In this document: positions 8,703 to 15,450 of the stretch, one piece after another
Layout: each line of letters begins with the position of its first letter
How positions within the stretch are numbered: position 1 is the first letter of the stretch
Origin: an uncultured Clostridia bacterium
Lineage (GTDB): Bacteria; Bacillota; Clostridia; Lachnospirales; Lachnospiraceae
Direction of reading: 5' to 3'
Assembly: GCA_947385955.1 (NCBI GenBank)
Contig: CANDNA010000029.1
Coordinates: forward strand, 1 to 34,383
Length of the DNA: 34,383 nt
The notes under the pieces: generated by a model
What the model was told of the DNA's origin: nothing
Database searches by the model: none
What the model saw: only the letters and a program-made list of their open reading frames with translations
Made by a program: the position numbers and the translations under genes

Positions 8703-9572
8703 CTATGAAAACTCCCTTGTCCATTCCCCGATCTCTTTTCTGGTTGTTCCCCACCGGTTTCCATAGCTCCTGTGACCGACATCACAATAACTGCACATGG
8801 GAATTGCCTTTCCCAGTTTTTTCAGAATTTCCTCTCCGCTTTCCGTATATATATCCCCGTAGTCCGCTGCCGTAATGGGAATCTGTTTTCCAAACCTTTG
8901 GTTAAACCGGTCAATAAAGGCAGCATAGGAACAGGGGAACAGCTTTCCGTCCCGGAGGGTAAAACAGTTTCTGGCCATAAAACAGTTCCGGTAACTTTCT
9001 TCTTTCTGCTGCTTTCCCTCACAGTCCAGCGGCAGAAAATACTGGGTTTTCTGTATGTATCCGGATCTGCCGTAAAAACGGAACGAAACACCCGTTTCTT
9101 TTGCTTTTTTCCGCATCCCTTTATAATCCAGCCTGATCGGATATCTGGTAACTTCTATCCCGATCCGCTCTTTTCGTGCTGTTTCCCAGAACGCATCCGG
9201 CTCTTTTAACAGAAGCAGTCCATTGGTCACAATGATGATTTTCCCATTCGGAAAATACCGTCTTGCCACTCTCATGCATTCACAGATATCTCCATGCAGC
9301 AACGGTTCACCGCCCAACAGATGAATCCGTCGTACCTTCCCTCCCAAAATCTTCTGCAGCCGGGCAAAATCTTTCTCCATTGCCGGTATGGAGATTTCTT
9401 CCGGTTCTGCAATCGGAGAAAAATGCGTGCAGCACCTGCAATTCAGATTGCAGTGTCCGGCCAGTTCCACATCCAATACGGAGATTTCTGACAAAGCAGT
9501 GTGAAACTCTCTTTTCCTCCAGAGGCATGCAGGTTTTCCTATGATATTTTTATAAAATCTGATCCAGTCCAT
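8703..9572 (-). CDS. Radical SAM protein with SPASM-like extra cysteines, inside the capsule operon
   Basis: This 289-residue protein has the radical SAM CxxxCxxC cluster motif as CNLNCRCC (C41, C45, C48) and a GGEP motif (87-90) for SAM binding. Its C-terminal part has further cysteines (C184, C197, C203, C214, C260, C263), including a C-x(10)-C arrangement and a final CSYC. These resemble a SPASM or twitch auxiliary cluster. It is soluble with no membrane segment. Its start is one base after the stop of the preceding glycosyltransferase gene, so translation is probably coupled. Radical SAM enzymes of this class modify peptides or small molecules; here the substrate could be a nucleotide sugar, the lipid-linked glycan or a small peptide. 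No precursor peptide gene was seen beside it. Confidence 0.88.
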   Translation of the reverse strand: MDWIRFYKNIIGKPACLWRKREFHTALSEISVLDVELAGHCNLNCRCCTHFSPIAEPEEISIPAMEKDFARLQKILGGKVRRIHLLGGEPLLHGDICECMRVARRYFPNGKIIIVTNGLLLLKEPDAFWETARKERIGIEVTRYPIRLDYKGMRKKAKETGVSFRFYGRSGYIQKTQYFLPLDCEGKQQKEESYRNCFMARNCFTLRDGKLFPCSYAAFIDRFNQRFGKQIPITAADYGDIYTESGEEILKKLGKAIPMCSYCDVGHRSYGNRWGTTRKEIGEWTREFS

Positions 9573-9573
9573 C

Positions 9574-10830
9574 TCATTGCCCCAATAATGCTTCCAGCCT
9601 TTCTCTGCATGTTTTCATCGAATGCTTTTCCAGCACATACTCTCTTCCGGCTGTTCCGATCTCATTCCGCAGACACTTATCCTCACTCAGTCTCCATACG
9701 ACGTCCAAATAATCCTCATCCCGTTCGCACACCATCACTTCTCTTCCCCCGATAACCTCCAGCCCTTCGATCCCGTACCGGTTGGTCACAACAGGCACCC
9801 CCATTGCCATTGACTCTATAATTTTAATTTTAATGCCTGAGCCATAAGGAACCGGCGCCACAACAGCCACACATTGTTTCACATAGGTTCTGATGTCCTC
9901 TACCCGAAAAGTAAATTTCATATATGGATACTTTTCAAACTGTGAATGGGTATCCGGAGAACAGTTGCCGACTACAAGCAGTTGAAAATCCGGATCCTTC
10001 TGCAGCAAACCAGGCATAATATGACGGGCCAGATACATGACACTGTCCCGGTTTGCCGCGATATCAATATTACCCAGATAACCGATCTGTCTCTTCCGAT
10101 ATCCGCCCTCTCCTGTCATGCCGCCAAAATATTCCGCATCCACGGCTGTGGGGATACAATCCGCTTTCCGGTCTGATTTCCTGTTAAATTCTTCTCTGTC
10201 CTTCGGAGAGCAGAAAAACAACTGATCAAACTCTTTTGCTTCCTGCAGTTCATACCGCTCCATAAGATGCGCCTCGAACAAAAGCAGTTTTTTCATAATC
10301 CGCAGACCCGACAGAGCCGCCGTGACAACCCCCGGCAGTTTCTTCTTAAACTGCCCCAGTACATTGTCATCCAGTTCCGTTTGTCCGGCCTGCCTGTAAT
10401 ACCGTTTGGAAAGCAGATCATCCATATCCAGAATCTTCCTGCAGCTTTCACCATATCTTTTATGCAGATAAGGGGCTGTCCTGACCATATCACAGATAAT
10501 GACCTGGGGCCCGACCTGTTCCACAATCTGATCCAGCCACTTCTGAGTCCGCCTGCAATACATGACCGACGCCTGAAAAGGCCATCTGCGGCTCAGAACC
10601 GATTTGAAAAGGACATGATACAGCATCTCTGCCATTCCAGGCCCCTTCAACCCATATACTCCGGAAAAATAAGGCGGCTGCTCTTTCTTTAAATCAAAAC
10701 AGGCATAATACACTCTGTAATGAAGCTCTGTCGCCAGAATCGAACAATACTGGTTAATCAGCACCGTCCTTCCGTCTTTCATCGGCCAGACCGGCCTTGT
10801 CCCTATAAATAAGATCTTCTGTCCCTTCAT
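9574..10830 (-). CDS. Glycosyltransferase (GT4-like, GT-B fold)
   Basis: This 418-residue protein begins KILFIGTRPVWPMKDGRTVLINQY, a GT-B N-terminal domain. It contains a C-terminal donor domain with GYLGNIDIAANRDSV, LLVVGNCS and VPYGSGIKIKIIESMAMGVPVVT, where the conserved Glu lies in IIESMAMG. This resembles PslF/WcaC-like glycosyltransferases that act after the initiating transferase. It begins 67 bases downstream of the sugar transferase gene with GGAG ten bases before the ATG. It is probably the enzyme that adds the second sugar; this is inferred from gene order only. Confidence 0.86.
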   Translation of the reverse strand: MKGQKILFIGTRPVWPMKDGRTVLINQYCSILATELHYRVYYACFDLKKEQPPYFSGVYGLKGPGMAEMLYHVLFKSVLSRRWPFQASVMYCRRTQKWLDQIVEQVGPQVIICDMVRTAPYLHKRYGESCRKILDMDDLLSKRYYRQAGQTELDDNVLGQFKKKLPGVVTAALSGLRIMKKLLLFEAHLMERYELQEAKEFDQLFFCSPKDREEFNRKSDRKADCIPTAVDAEYFGGMTGEGGYRKRQIGYLGNIDIAANRDSVMYLARHIMPGLLQKDPDFQLLVVGNCSPDTHSQFEKYPYMKFTFRVEDIRTYVKQCVAVVAPVPYGSGIKIKIIESMAMGVPVVTNRYGIEGLEVIGGREVMVCERDEDYLDVVWRLSEDKCLRNEIGTAGREYVLEKHSMKTCRERLEALLGQ

Positions 10831-10897
10831 TTTATGTATCTCCGGCTATCCCACATCTAATGTCTGTTTTCTGCTGGCTGTCAGCTCTCAGTTCATA

Positions 10898-11575
10898 TCA
10901 GTATGCTCCCCTGCCTGTCAGCACGCTGACAACCGTCCTGCAGACAATCTTAAAATCCACCCAGATACAGGCTTCACTGATGTATTTCAAATCCATCTCG
11001 ATCCATTCATCAAACGGAATATGGCTTCTGCCGCATATCTGCCAGTAGCAGGTCAGCCCCGGTTTCACCAAAAGACGCTGTTTCTGGTATGGTGTACATT
11101 TTTCGGTTTCATAGGTGGGCAGCGGCCTGGGTCCCACAACACTCATTTCACCTTTTATAATATTGATAAGCTGCGGCAGTTCATCTATGCTTGTCCGCCT
11201 TATAAATTTTCCCACCTTCGTAAGTCTGGGATCATGCTTCATCTTAAAAGCCGGTCCGTCCAGCTCATTTTTATCCAGCAAATCCTGATGCATTTTTTCC
11301 GCATTCACACACATGCTGCGGAACTTATACATTCGAAACACTTTTCCGTCCAGCCCGTTCCGTTCCTGAGAAAATATCACCGGCCCGCCATCCTCCAGCC
11401 GGATGGCCAATGCCGTAGCCAGAAATATGGGAGACAATAAAACCATCCCCAGTATTGATGCCATAACGTCAAATACTCTCTTTCCAACATAAAATCCCAG
11501 TAATTTTCTGTCCTGTACCGGTTTTAAATCTGATAAAAATATATTCCCGGCATCCATCCCGGTTTTTATATCCAT
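10898..11575 (-). CDS. Initiating sugar transferase (polyprenyl-phosphate hexose-1-phosphate transferase)
   Basis: This 225-residue protein has the short bacterial sugar transferase domain. It comprises one re-entrant N-terminal helix (KRVFDVMASILGMVLLSPIF), the DGGPVIFSQERNG and MYKFRSM motifs, RRTSIDELPQLINI and the MSVVGPRP signature. It transfers a sugar phosphate to undecaprenyl phosphate at the inner face of the membrane, starting repeat-unit synthesis. The upstream multi-helix domain of WbaP-type enzymes is absent, so this is the minimal monotopic form. The start at 11575 (AGGGG eight bases upstream) is chosen because the open frame further upstream lies inside the kinase gene. Confidence 0.92.
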   Translation of the reverse strand: MDIKTGMDAGNIFLSDLKPVQDRKLLGFYVGKRVFDVMASILGMVLLSPIFLATALAIRLEDGGPVIFSQERNGLDGKVFRMYKFRSMCVNAEKMHQDLLDKNELDGPAFKMKHDPRLTKVGKFIRRTSIDELPQLINIIKGEMSVVGPRPLPTYETEKCTPYQKQRLLVKPGLTCYWQICGRSHIPFDEWIEMDLKYISEACIWVDFKIVCRTVVSVLTGRGAY

Positions 11576-11586
11576 GTCAGTATCCC

Positions 11587-12300
11587 CTATTCTCCATTGC
11601 CATAATTTCCATAATATTTCCCATAATACTTGCCATAGTACCTGCCGTAATATTTTCCATAATAGCCTTTTCCTGACAGATTGACCTTGTTCAGCACACA
11701 GCCAAGTATCCGGACCCCTGCCGCCTCCAGCTGTTCCTTTATTTTTCCGGCAAAATGACAGCTTATAGCCCCGCATTCCATAACAATGATAATGCCGTCG
11801 CAATTTCTCGCCACTACGGCTGCATCAATCACGCTCCCGATGGGAGGGGTATCAATAATCACCACATCATAGTTCTTCCTTGCATCTTCCACCAGTTTTC
11901 TGAAAATGGCATTGCCCAGCAATTCACTGGGATTGGGCGGCACCGGACCTGCAAACATCATATAAAGCCCGGGAATATCCGTATGGCACAGCGCTTCTTC
12001 AGGCTCCGCCCTGCCGGCCAGTACATTTGTTACGCCATTTCTGACAATTCCCTTTTTGTATTTGGACTTCATTACGCTCTTGCGCAAATCCGCGTCAATC
12101 AGCAGTGTCTTTTTTCCATTCTGTGCAAACGACACTGCCAGTTCAAAAGAAACACTGCTTTTTCCCTCATTGGGCGTTGCGCTGGTCAGACAGATTACTT
12201 TCACATTTTCTCCGGAAAATTCAATATTTGTCCGCAGCGTCTTAAATGCCTCCTTCGTCCGATAATCAAGATTCGACGATTTCAGCTCCAGTTCCTGCAT
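11587..12300 (-). CDS. cpsD: CpsD/CapB-type bacterial tyrosine kinase
   Basis: This 237-residue cytoplasmic BY-kinase has Walker A TPNEGKSS (42-49), Walker A' LLIDADLR (67-73) and Walker B VVIIDTPP (147-153). Its C-terminus is a tyrosine-rich tail (residues 213-233) made of YYGK-type repeats with 11 tyrosines. In the family, the cytoplasmic end of the CpsC partner activates the kinase, the tail tyrosines are autophosphorylated, and CpsB removes the phosphates; the cycle governs polymer length and export. It starts 30 bases after cpsC. The symbol follows the pneumococcal/streptococcal naming and rests on the family and gene order. Confidence 0.93.
   Translation of the reverse strand: MQELELKSSNLDYRTKEAFKTLRTNIEFSGENVKVICLTSATPNEGKSSVSFELAVSFAQNGKKTLLIDADLRKSVMKSKYKKGIVRNGVTNVLAGRAEPEEALCHTDIPGLYMMFAGPVPPNPSELLGNAIFRKLVEDARKNYDVVIIDTPPIGSVIDAAVVARNCDGIIIVMECGAISCHFAGKIKEQLEAAGVRILGCVLNKVNLSGKGYYGKYYGRYYGKYYGKYYGNYGNGE
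11602..11664 (-). repeat. Degenerate 12-bp tandem repeat coding for the kinase Tyr tail
   Basis: About five copies of a 12-base unit encode the peptide unit YYGK or YYGR. Copies differ at third codon positions (TAT/TAC, GGA/GGC), so the protein repeat is better kept than the DNA repeat. This points to selection on the tyrosines rather than recent slippage. Confidence 0.8.
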
Positions 12301-12330
12301 GTCTTTCCCTCCACCTTCTTCTTTTCACCA

Positions 12331-13050
12331 TCAGACCGATGCCTGCTCTTCATTTTTTACTTCCCCCGTCATAACAGGAATCAGAGCCAGTGTGCCAAGT
12401 CCCAGATATTTTTCAATGTCCTCTGAGGACTTAATGGTATCATCCATCATATACATCCCGGTCAGCAGCAGGGCACTTCCACCTATTCCGGACAGGACGC
12501 CGGCCAAAGTCCAGAGCAGAACAGACGGCTCTGACGGCTCCGTAGCAAGATTGGCCTCATCCACCACATTGACCGCCTCAATATTCATTACTGTCCTGAT
12601 ATGTTCCGATGCAATGTCTCTGACAGAGTCGGCAATATATCTGGCCGTTTCTGCATCCGGATCCTTTACCGTAATACCGATAATGCGGGTATCCGACGTA
12701 TTCTCCACTGAGATCCGGTCACAAAGCTCCTCATAGGTATCTTCCAGCCCGCATTGCACAATGGCCTTTTCCAATACATATCTGCATGTAATCAGTTCTT
12801 CATAATCCTTCGTAAGCTGTGTTGCAAGCTGTGTATCGCTGTAAGTCAATGTACTGCTTTCACTTTTATTTAATATGTATACTTTAGTCGTCGATTCATA
12901 CTGCGGCGTAAGCACAAATGCGCTGAGCAGAAAGGTTATGCCTCCCACTGCCAGACCACACAGTACAATCAGCCAGAATTTCTGCAAAAGCACAAGAAAC
13001 AGCTCCTGTAAATCAATCTCTATTCCGTCTTCCCGGTTCGCTTCCCGCAC
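12331..13050 (-). CDS. cpsC: CpsC/Wzz-like chain-length regulator and kinase activator
   Basis: This 239-residue protein has two membrane helices (about residues 26-47 and 183-205) flanking an extracellular domain. Its N-terminal EIDLQELFLVLLQKFWLIV is the Wzz-type segment. The short C-terminal cytoplasmic tail after the second helix is the part that activates the separate BY-kinase in Gram-positive systems. The start is a GTG at 13048-13050 with AAGGAG nine bases upstream. It lies between the phosphatase and kinase genes in the standard cpsB-C-D order. Confidence 0.92.
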   Translation of the reverse strand: MREANREDGIEIDLQELFLVLLQKFWLIVLCGLAVGGITFLLSAFVLTPQYESTTKVYILNKSESSTLTYSDTQLATQLTKDYEELITCRYVLEKAIVQCGLEDTYEELCDRISVENTSDTRIIGITVKDPDAETARYIADSVRDIASEHIRTVMNIEAVNVVDEANLATEPSEPSVLLWTLAGVLSGIGGSALLLTGMYMMDDTIKSSEDIEKYLGLGTLALIPVMTGEVKNEEQASV

Positions 13051-13089
13051 CCTGGCACGCTCCTTTCCTCTCTGTTTTTATCTTTTCTT

Positions 13090-13848
13090 TCATGTTTGAT
13101 CCAATATTTTTGCAGCATTTCCATACAGAAGCGCATCCGCATATTCAGAACTGCAAAGCCGCTCCAGTACTGCCGCACATTGTTTTACAGCCGGCACACG
13201 TCTTCTGCTGTCATGGGCATCTGTTCCTATATAATCCGCCAGATGTTCTGAAAGCATTCTGCGCGTAAATGTTCTGATACCGCTTCCCATACTTCCCACG
13301 ATACCGGATGCATTGAGCTGGATGCCGATCCCCATCTTATGGAGCTGTCCTGCCCGTTTCCAGTCTTTCAGGAGACACGGATATCGCTCTGCATGAGCCA
13401 GTATGGGCAGATACCCTGTGCCCGCCACCTGATCCAACGCATTTCTGATATAAGAAAAAGACTCTGTAGGCATAAACTCTATCAATACACAGGAGGTATC
13501 ATTCAGAGTACATATCTGCTTTTCTTTCAGCCGTTCTTCCAGATCACTGAAATACAAAATCTCATGGCCGAAGTAAAGCGAAACCGGTATCTGCTGCCGA
13601 TTTGCTTCCTCCTGTACCTCTTTCATCGTCTTCCTGACCTGATCCGGCCCTGCACAACGCCGTCCCTCTTTATAATGGGGCGTTGCAATTACATCTGTAA
13701 TTCCCTCGTCTGCCGCCATCCGAAGCATCCTGAGCGTTTCCTCCAGGCTCTCTGCCCCGTCATCCAGTCCCGGAAGTATATGACAATGGATGTCTGCTGT
13801 TTTTTTCCGTTTTCTCCCCGCATCTGTTCCCTTTTTTTTCCACCACAC
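13090..13848 (-). CDS. cpsB: CpsB/CapC-type PHP-domain protein tyrosine phosphatase
   Basis: This 252-residue PHP-fold phosphatase is manganese-dependent in the family and dephosphorylates the CpsD kinase tail. Metal ligands are visible as DIHCHILPGLDDG (from residue 19), ATPHY, GHEI, LAHAERY and GTDAHD near the C-terminus. It is the first gene of the capsule operon. The start is probably the GTG at 13846-13848, preceded by two GAGG stretches with imperfect spacing; no better start was found. The N-terminus before DIHCH is a short Lys/Arg-rich stretch. The leader upstream contains no convincing promoter and ends at the left inversion site. Confidence 0.92.
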   Translation of the reverse strand: MWWKKKGTDAGRKRKKTADIHCHILPGLDDGAESLEETLRMLRMAADEGITDVIATPHYKEGRRCAGPDQVRKTMKEVQEEANRQQIPVSLYFGHEILYFSDLEERLKEKQICTLNDTSCVLIEFMPTESFSYIRNALDQVAGTGYLPILAHAERYPCLLKDWKRAGQLHKMGIGIQLNASGIVGSMGSGIRTFTRRMLSEHLADYIGTDAHDSRRRVPAVKQCAAVLERLCSSEYADALLYGNAAKILDQT

Positions 13849-13968
13849 TGCCTCTGTTCCTCAAATCTCCTCACAGACAAATCCTGAAAATCCATGTATA
13901 ATTTTTATTTTTCTTCCCAGACTTTCTCTTATCCCGCAATAAAGTCTTATCCGGCCGGGCATTCCTGA
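13849..13968 (-). other. Capsule operon leader without recognisable promoter
   Basis: This fixed DNA lies between the cpsB start and the left inversion site. On the minus strand it holds no hexamer pair close to the sigma-A consensus; the best -10-like element (TATACA) lacks a matching -35. No ops/JUMPstart element and no terminator were recognised. Any transcript into the operon would therefore have to come from inside the neighbouring invertible segment or from readthrough of the recombinase gene. Confidence 0.55.
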
Positions 13969-13995
13969 TTTCGCAGATTTTCTTAATCTGCGAAA
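13969..13995. repeat. Left inversion site, a symmetric tyrosine-recombinase core-like site
   Basis: The site is a perfect palindrome: arm TTTCGCAGATT (13969-13979), a 5-base centre, and arm AATCTGCGAAA (13985-13995). Two inverted 10-11 bp arms around a 5-7 bp centre is the shape of a tyrosine recombinase crossover site. Its inner 21 bases (13975-13995) are the exact reverse complement of 15345-15365. Confidence 0.85.
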
Positions 13996-14001
13996 CCGTG
14001 T

Positions 14002-14019
14002 AAAAAAGTCAGTCCTGAC
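14002..14019 (-). terminator. Possible weak terminator just after the recombinase gene
   Basis: On the minus strand, six bases after the recombinase stop codon, GTCAG and CTGAC form a short tight hairpin (two-base loop, or a 4-bp stem with a four-base loop). Six T residues follow. The stem is short, so termination would be partial. It would limit readthrough from the recombinase gene into the capsule operon in the orientation shown. Confidence 0.45.
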
Positions 14020-14024
14020 ATGGT

Positions 14025-15149
14025 TTATGAGCATCGTTGACCCAGATACTGACCATAAACAGCCGACATGGAATTTACATGCCGGCGCTTGGTTTCCATT
14101 GAAGGATGCACATAACGGTTCAATGTGATCTTCACATCTGCATGTCCCAATACCTCACTGAGACTTTTCACATCCATGCCGCTGGCAATACAATTTGTCG
14201 CAAAGGTATGCCGGAGAATATGAAAATTTTTTCTTTCTATCCCTGCCTGCTTCAGATAAGTTTGAAATTTGTTCTGATAGGTTCTCGGCTCCATCGGTTT
14301 CTGTTGATTGAGCACATAAACTCCCGTTCCATAAAAAGGCCCCAGTAATGTTATCAGTTCATCGGCAATCGGGATTTCTCTTCTGGAACATATACTTTTT
14401 GGGGTCCCTTCCATCAGAATTGTCTTTGTCGTATGCCCCTCCACCGCAATCCTCTGTACGGTACTGTTCACATACAATATTTTCCCGTTCAGATCAATGT
14501 CCTCCCATTTCAGAGCGCACAATTCTCCCAACCGCAGTCCCGTAAAAATACAGAGTATGATTCCCAGTTTGCAGATGTCCATATCCTGATGCAGATATTC
14601 CAGCATCCTGATCTGCTCAGACTGCTTCAGTACTTCCACCGGCCTGCTTTCCCTGCTCTCTTTTTTGAAAGAATATCTGAAATGTTCTGTCTGGTACTGT
14701 GCTTCACTATAGGCAAGAATCTGGTTCAGAACACTTGTGATACTTCTTAACAGGCTTTCCGACAGCCCATCCTTCTGATATTCCCCCAGCACCTCTGCAA
14801 ACACCTGTCCGCTCAGTTCTGATACGGACACCATTCCCAGCGGAGCTTCCAGATACTTTTCATAAACAGAACAATACTTACGAAAAGAAGCCGGTTTTTT
14901 CTTTTTTTCTGTTTCCGACAGCCAGCAGAGTGCCGCCGCTCCGAACAGGATCTTCTCCTTTTCCCCTGCAGTACAGGGTTTTCTCCGTGCCGCAGACTTT
15001 TTCAGAGATAATTTTTCTTTTGTTTCTCCATAAGTTCTGGCATAAACCGAACAGGAAACATTTTTCCCCTTCTTCCAGTCATATGTCATATACCTTCCCT
15101 CCCATCGTCCATCCTTTCTCTTCCGGATGTTTTCTCCTCGTCTTGCCAT
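14025..15149 (-). CDS. Tyrosine recombinase (phage-integrase family), probable DNA invertase for the capsule switch
   Basis: This 374-residue protein has an N-terminal AP2-like arm-type DNA-binding segment (about 1-50), a SAM-like core-binding domain (about 85-170) and a catalytic domain. The catalytic residues are complete: R206 in FTGLRLGE, a Lys near 251, H310 and R313 in HILRHTFAT, H336 in LGHADVKITLNRY, and the nucleophile Y346. The ATG at 15147-15149 is chosen because AGGAGG lies eight bases upstream; earlier in-frame starts overlap that site. No excisionase, relaxase or other mobile-element gene is nearby. It lies wholly inside the inverted repeats, so it would flip with the segment and stay under its own promoter in both orientations. 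Confidence 0.92.
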   Translation of the reverse strand: MARRGENIRKRKDGRWEGRYMTYDWKKGKNVSCSVYARTYGETKEKLSLKKSAARRKPCTAGEKEKILFGAAALCWLSETEKKKKPASFRKYCSVYEKYLEAPLGMVSVSELSGQVFAEVLGEYQKDGLSESLLRSITSVLNQILAYSEAQYQTEHFRYSFKKESRESRPVEVLKQSEQIRMLEYLHQDMDICKLGIILCIFTGLRLGELCALKWEDIDLNGKILYVNSTVQRIAVEGHTTKTILMEGTPKSICSRREIPIADELITLLGPFYGTGVYVLNQQKPMEPRTYQNKFQTYLKQAGIERKNFHILRHTFATNCIASGMDVKSLSEVLGHADVKITLNRYVHPSMETKRRHVNSMSAVYGQYLGQRCS

Positions 15150-15215
15150 CAGCATTTCCTCCTGACCATTTTTTTGACCCACAATAGCATAAAATCACCT
15201 GTTAAAAAAAATATT

Positions 15216-15245
15216 CTAATAAATATTTTTACTAAACTTTGTCAA
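15216..15245 (-). promoter_or_regulatory. Probable promoter of the recombinase gene
   Basis: On the minus strand a perfect TTGACA (15245-15240) is followed after 18 bases by TATTAG (15221-15216), a 4/6 match to the -10 consensus. The region is AT-rich. The predicted leader before the ATG at 15149 is about 60 bases. The -10 is weak, and TAGAAT slightly further on is an alternative with too long a spacer. This suggests low expression of the recombinase. Confidence 0.45.
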
Positions 15246-15249
15246 TCCA

Positions 15250-15278
15250 TTGACAGAACGCATACTGAATGCTAAAAT
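15250..15278 (+). promoter_or_regulatory. Strong outward promoter inside the invertible segment
   Basis: TTGACA (15250-15255), a 17-base spacer and TAAAAT (15273-15278) form a nearly perfect sigma-A promoter, with TG one base before the -10 (extended -10). It reads rightward; transcription would start near 15285 and cross the right inversion site. In this direction there is no gene on the plus strand, only the terminator at 15371-15405. The promoter makes sense only if the segment can be inverted so that it faces the capsule operon. Confidence 0.8.
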
Positions 15279-15344
15279 ATATGACGTTACATAGATCTTA
15301 TAGTAAAATGAATTTCAGAGATGGAATTTTAAATCGGGAAACCA

Positions 15345-15371
15345 TTTCGCAGATTAAGAAAATCTATGACA
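15345..15371. repeat. Right inversion site, asymmetric core-like site
   Basis: The inner arm TTTCGCAGAT (15345-15354) and the 7-base centre TAAGAAA are identical to those of the left site in inverted orientation. The 21 bases 15345-15365 match perfectly. The outer arm is degenerate (ATCTATGACA against ATCTGCGAAA in the left site, 7 of 10 matching). Identical centres are what a tyrosine recombinase needs for strand exchange. Confidence 0.82.
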
Positions 15372-15405
15372 AAAAGTGATGCCTTCACAAAAGACATCAC
15401 TTTTT
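15371..15405. terminator. Bidirectional terminator between pyrF and the invertible segment
   Basis: A perfect 11-bp stem, AAAAAGTGATG (15371-15381) with CATCACTTTTT (15395-15405), has a 13-base loop. On the plus strand it runs into seven T residues (15401-15407), and on the minus strand into T-rich sequence. It ends the pyrF transcript coming from the right. It would also stop transcripts leaving the invertible segment rightward. It lies outside the repeats, so it stays in place when the segment flips. Confidence 0.88.
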
Positions 15406-15450
15406 TTAATGACATAAAAGATATGAAAATAAAATACGTTTAAAATCTGA

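Larger units (their letters stand above)
13975..15365. other. Putative invertible DNA segment carrying its own recombinase and an outward promoter
   Basis: The segment is 1,391 bases long and bounded by a 21-bp perfect inverted repeat. It contains one tyrosine recombinase gene (minus strand), back-to-back promoter-like elements near its right end, and a strong promoter pointing rightward out of the segment. Inverted rather than direct repeats predict inversion, not excision. In the orientation shown, the outward promoter faces a terminator beyond the right repeat. After inversion it would occupy about 14062-14090 on the minus strand and face cpsB. The repeat and promoter are seen directly; the switching is inferred. 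Confidence 0.8.

Noticed and set aside
13849-13974. ops/JUMPstart-type element or a NusG-paralogue antiterminator system before the capsule operon
   Set aside because: No recognisable ops element was found in the leader and no NusG-like gene lies in the window.
14025-15149. Recombinase as the integrase of a prophage or integrative element
   Set aside because: The flanking repeats are inverted, not direct, and no excisionase, replication, relaxase, structural or cargo gene is nearby. A DNA invertase fits better.
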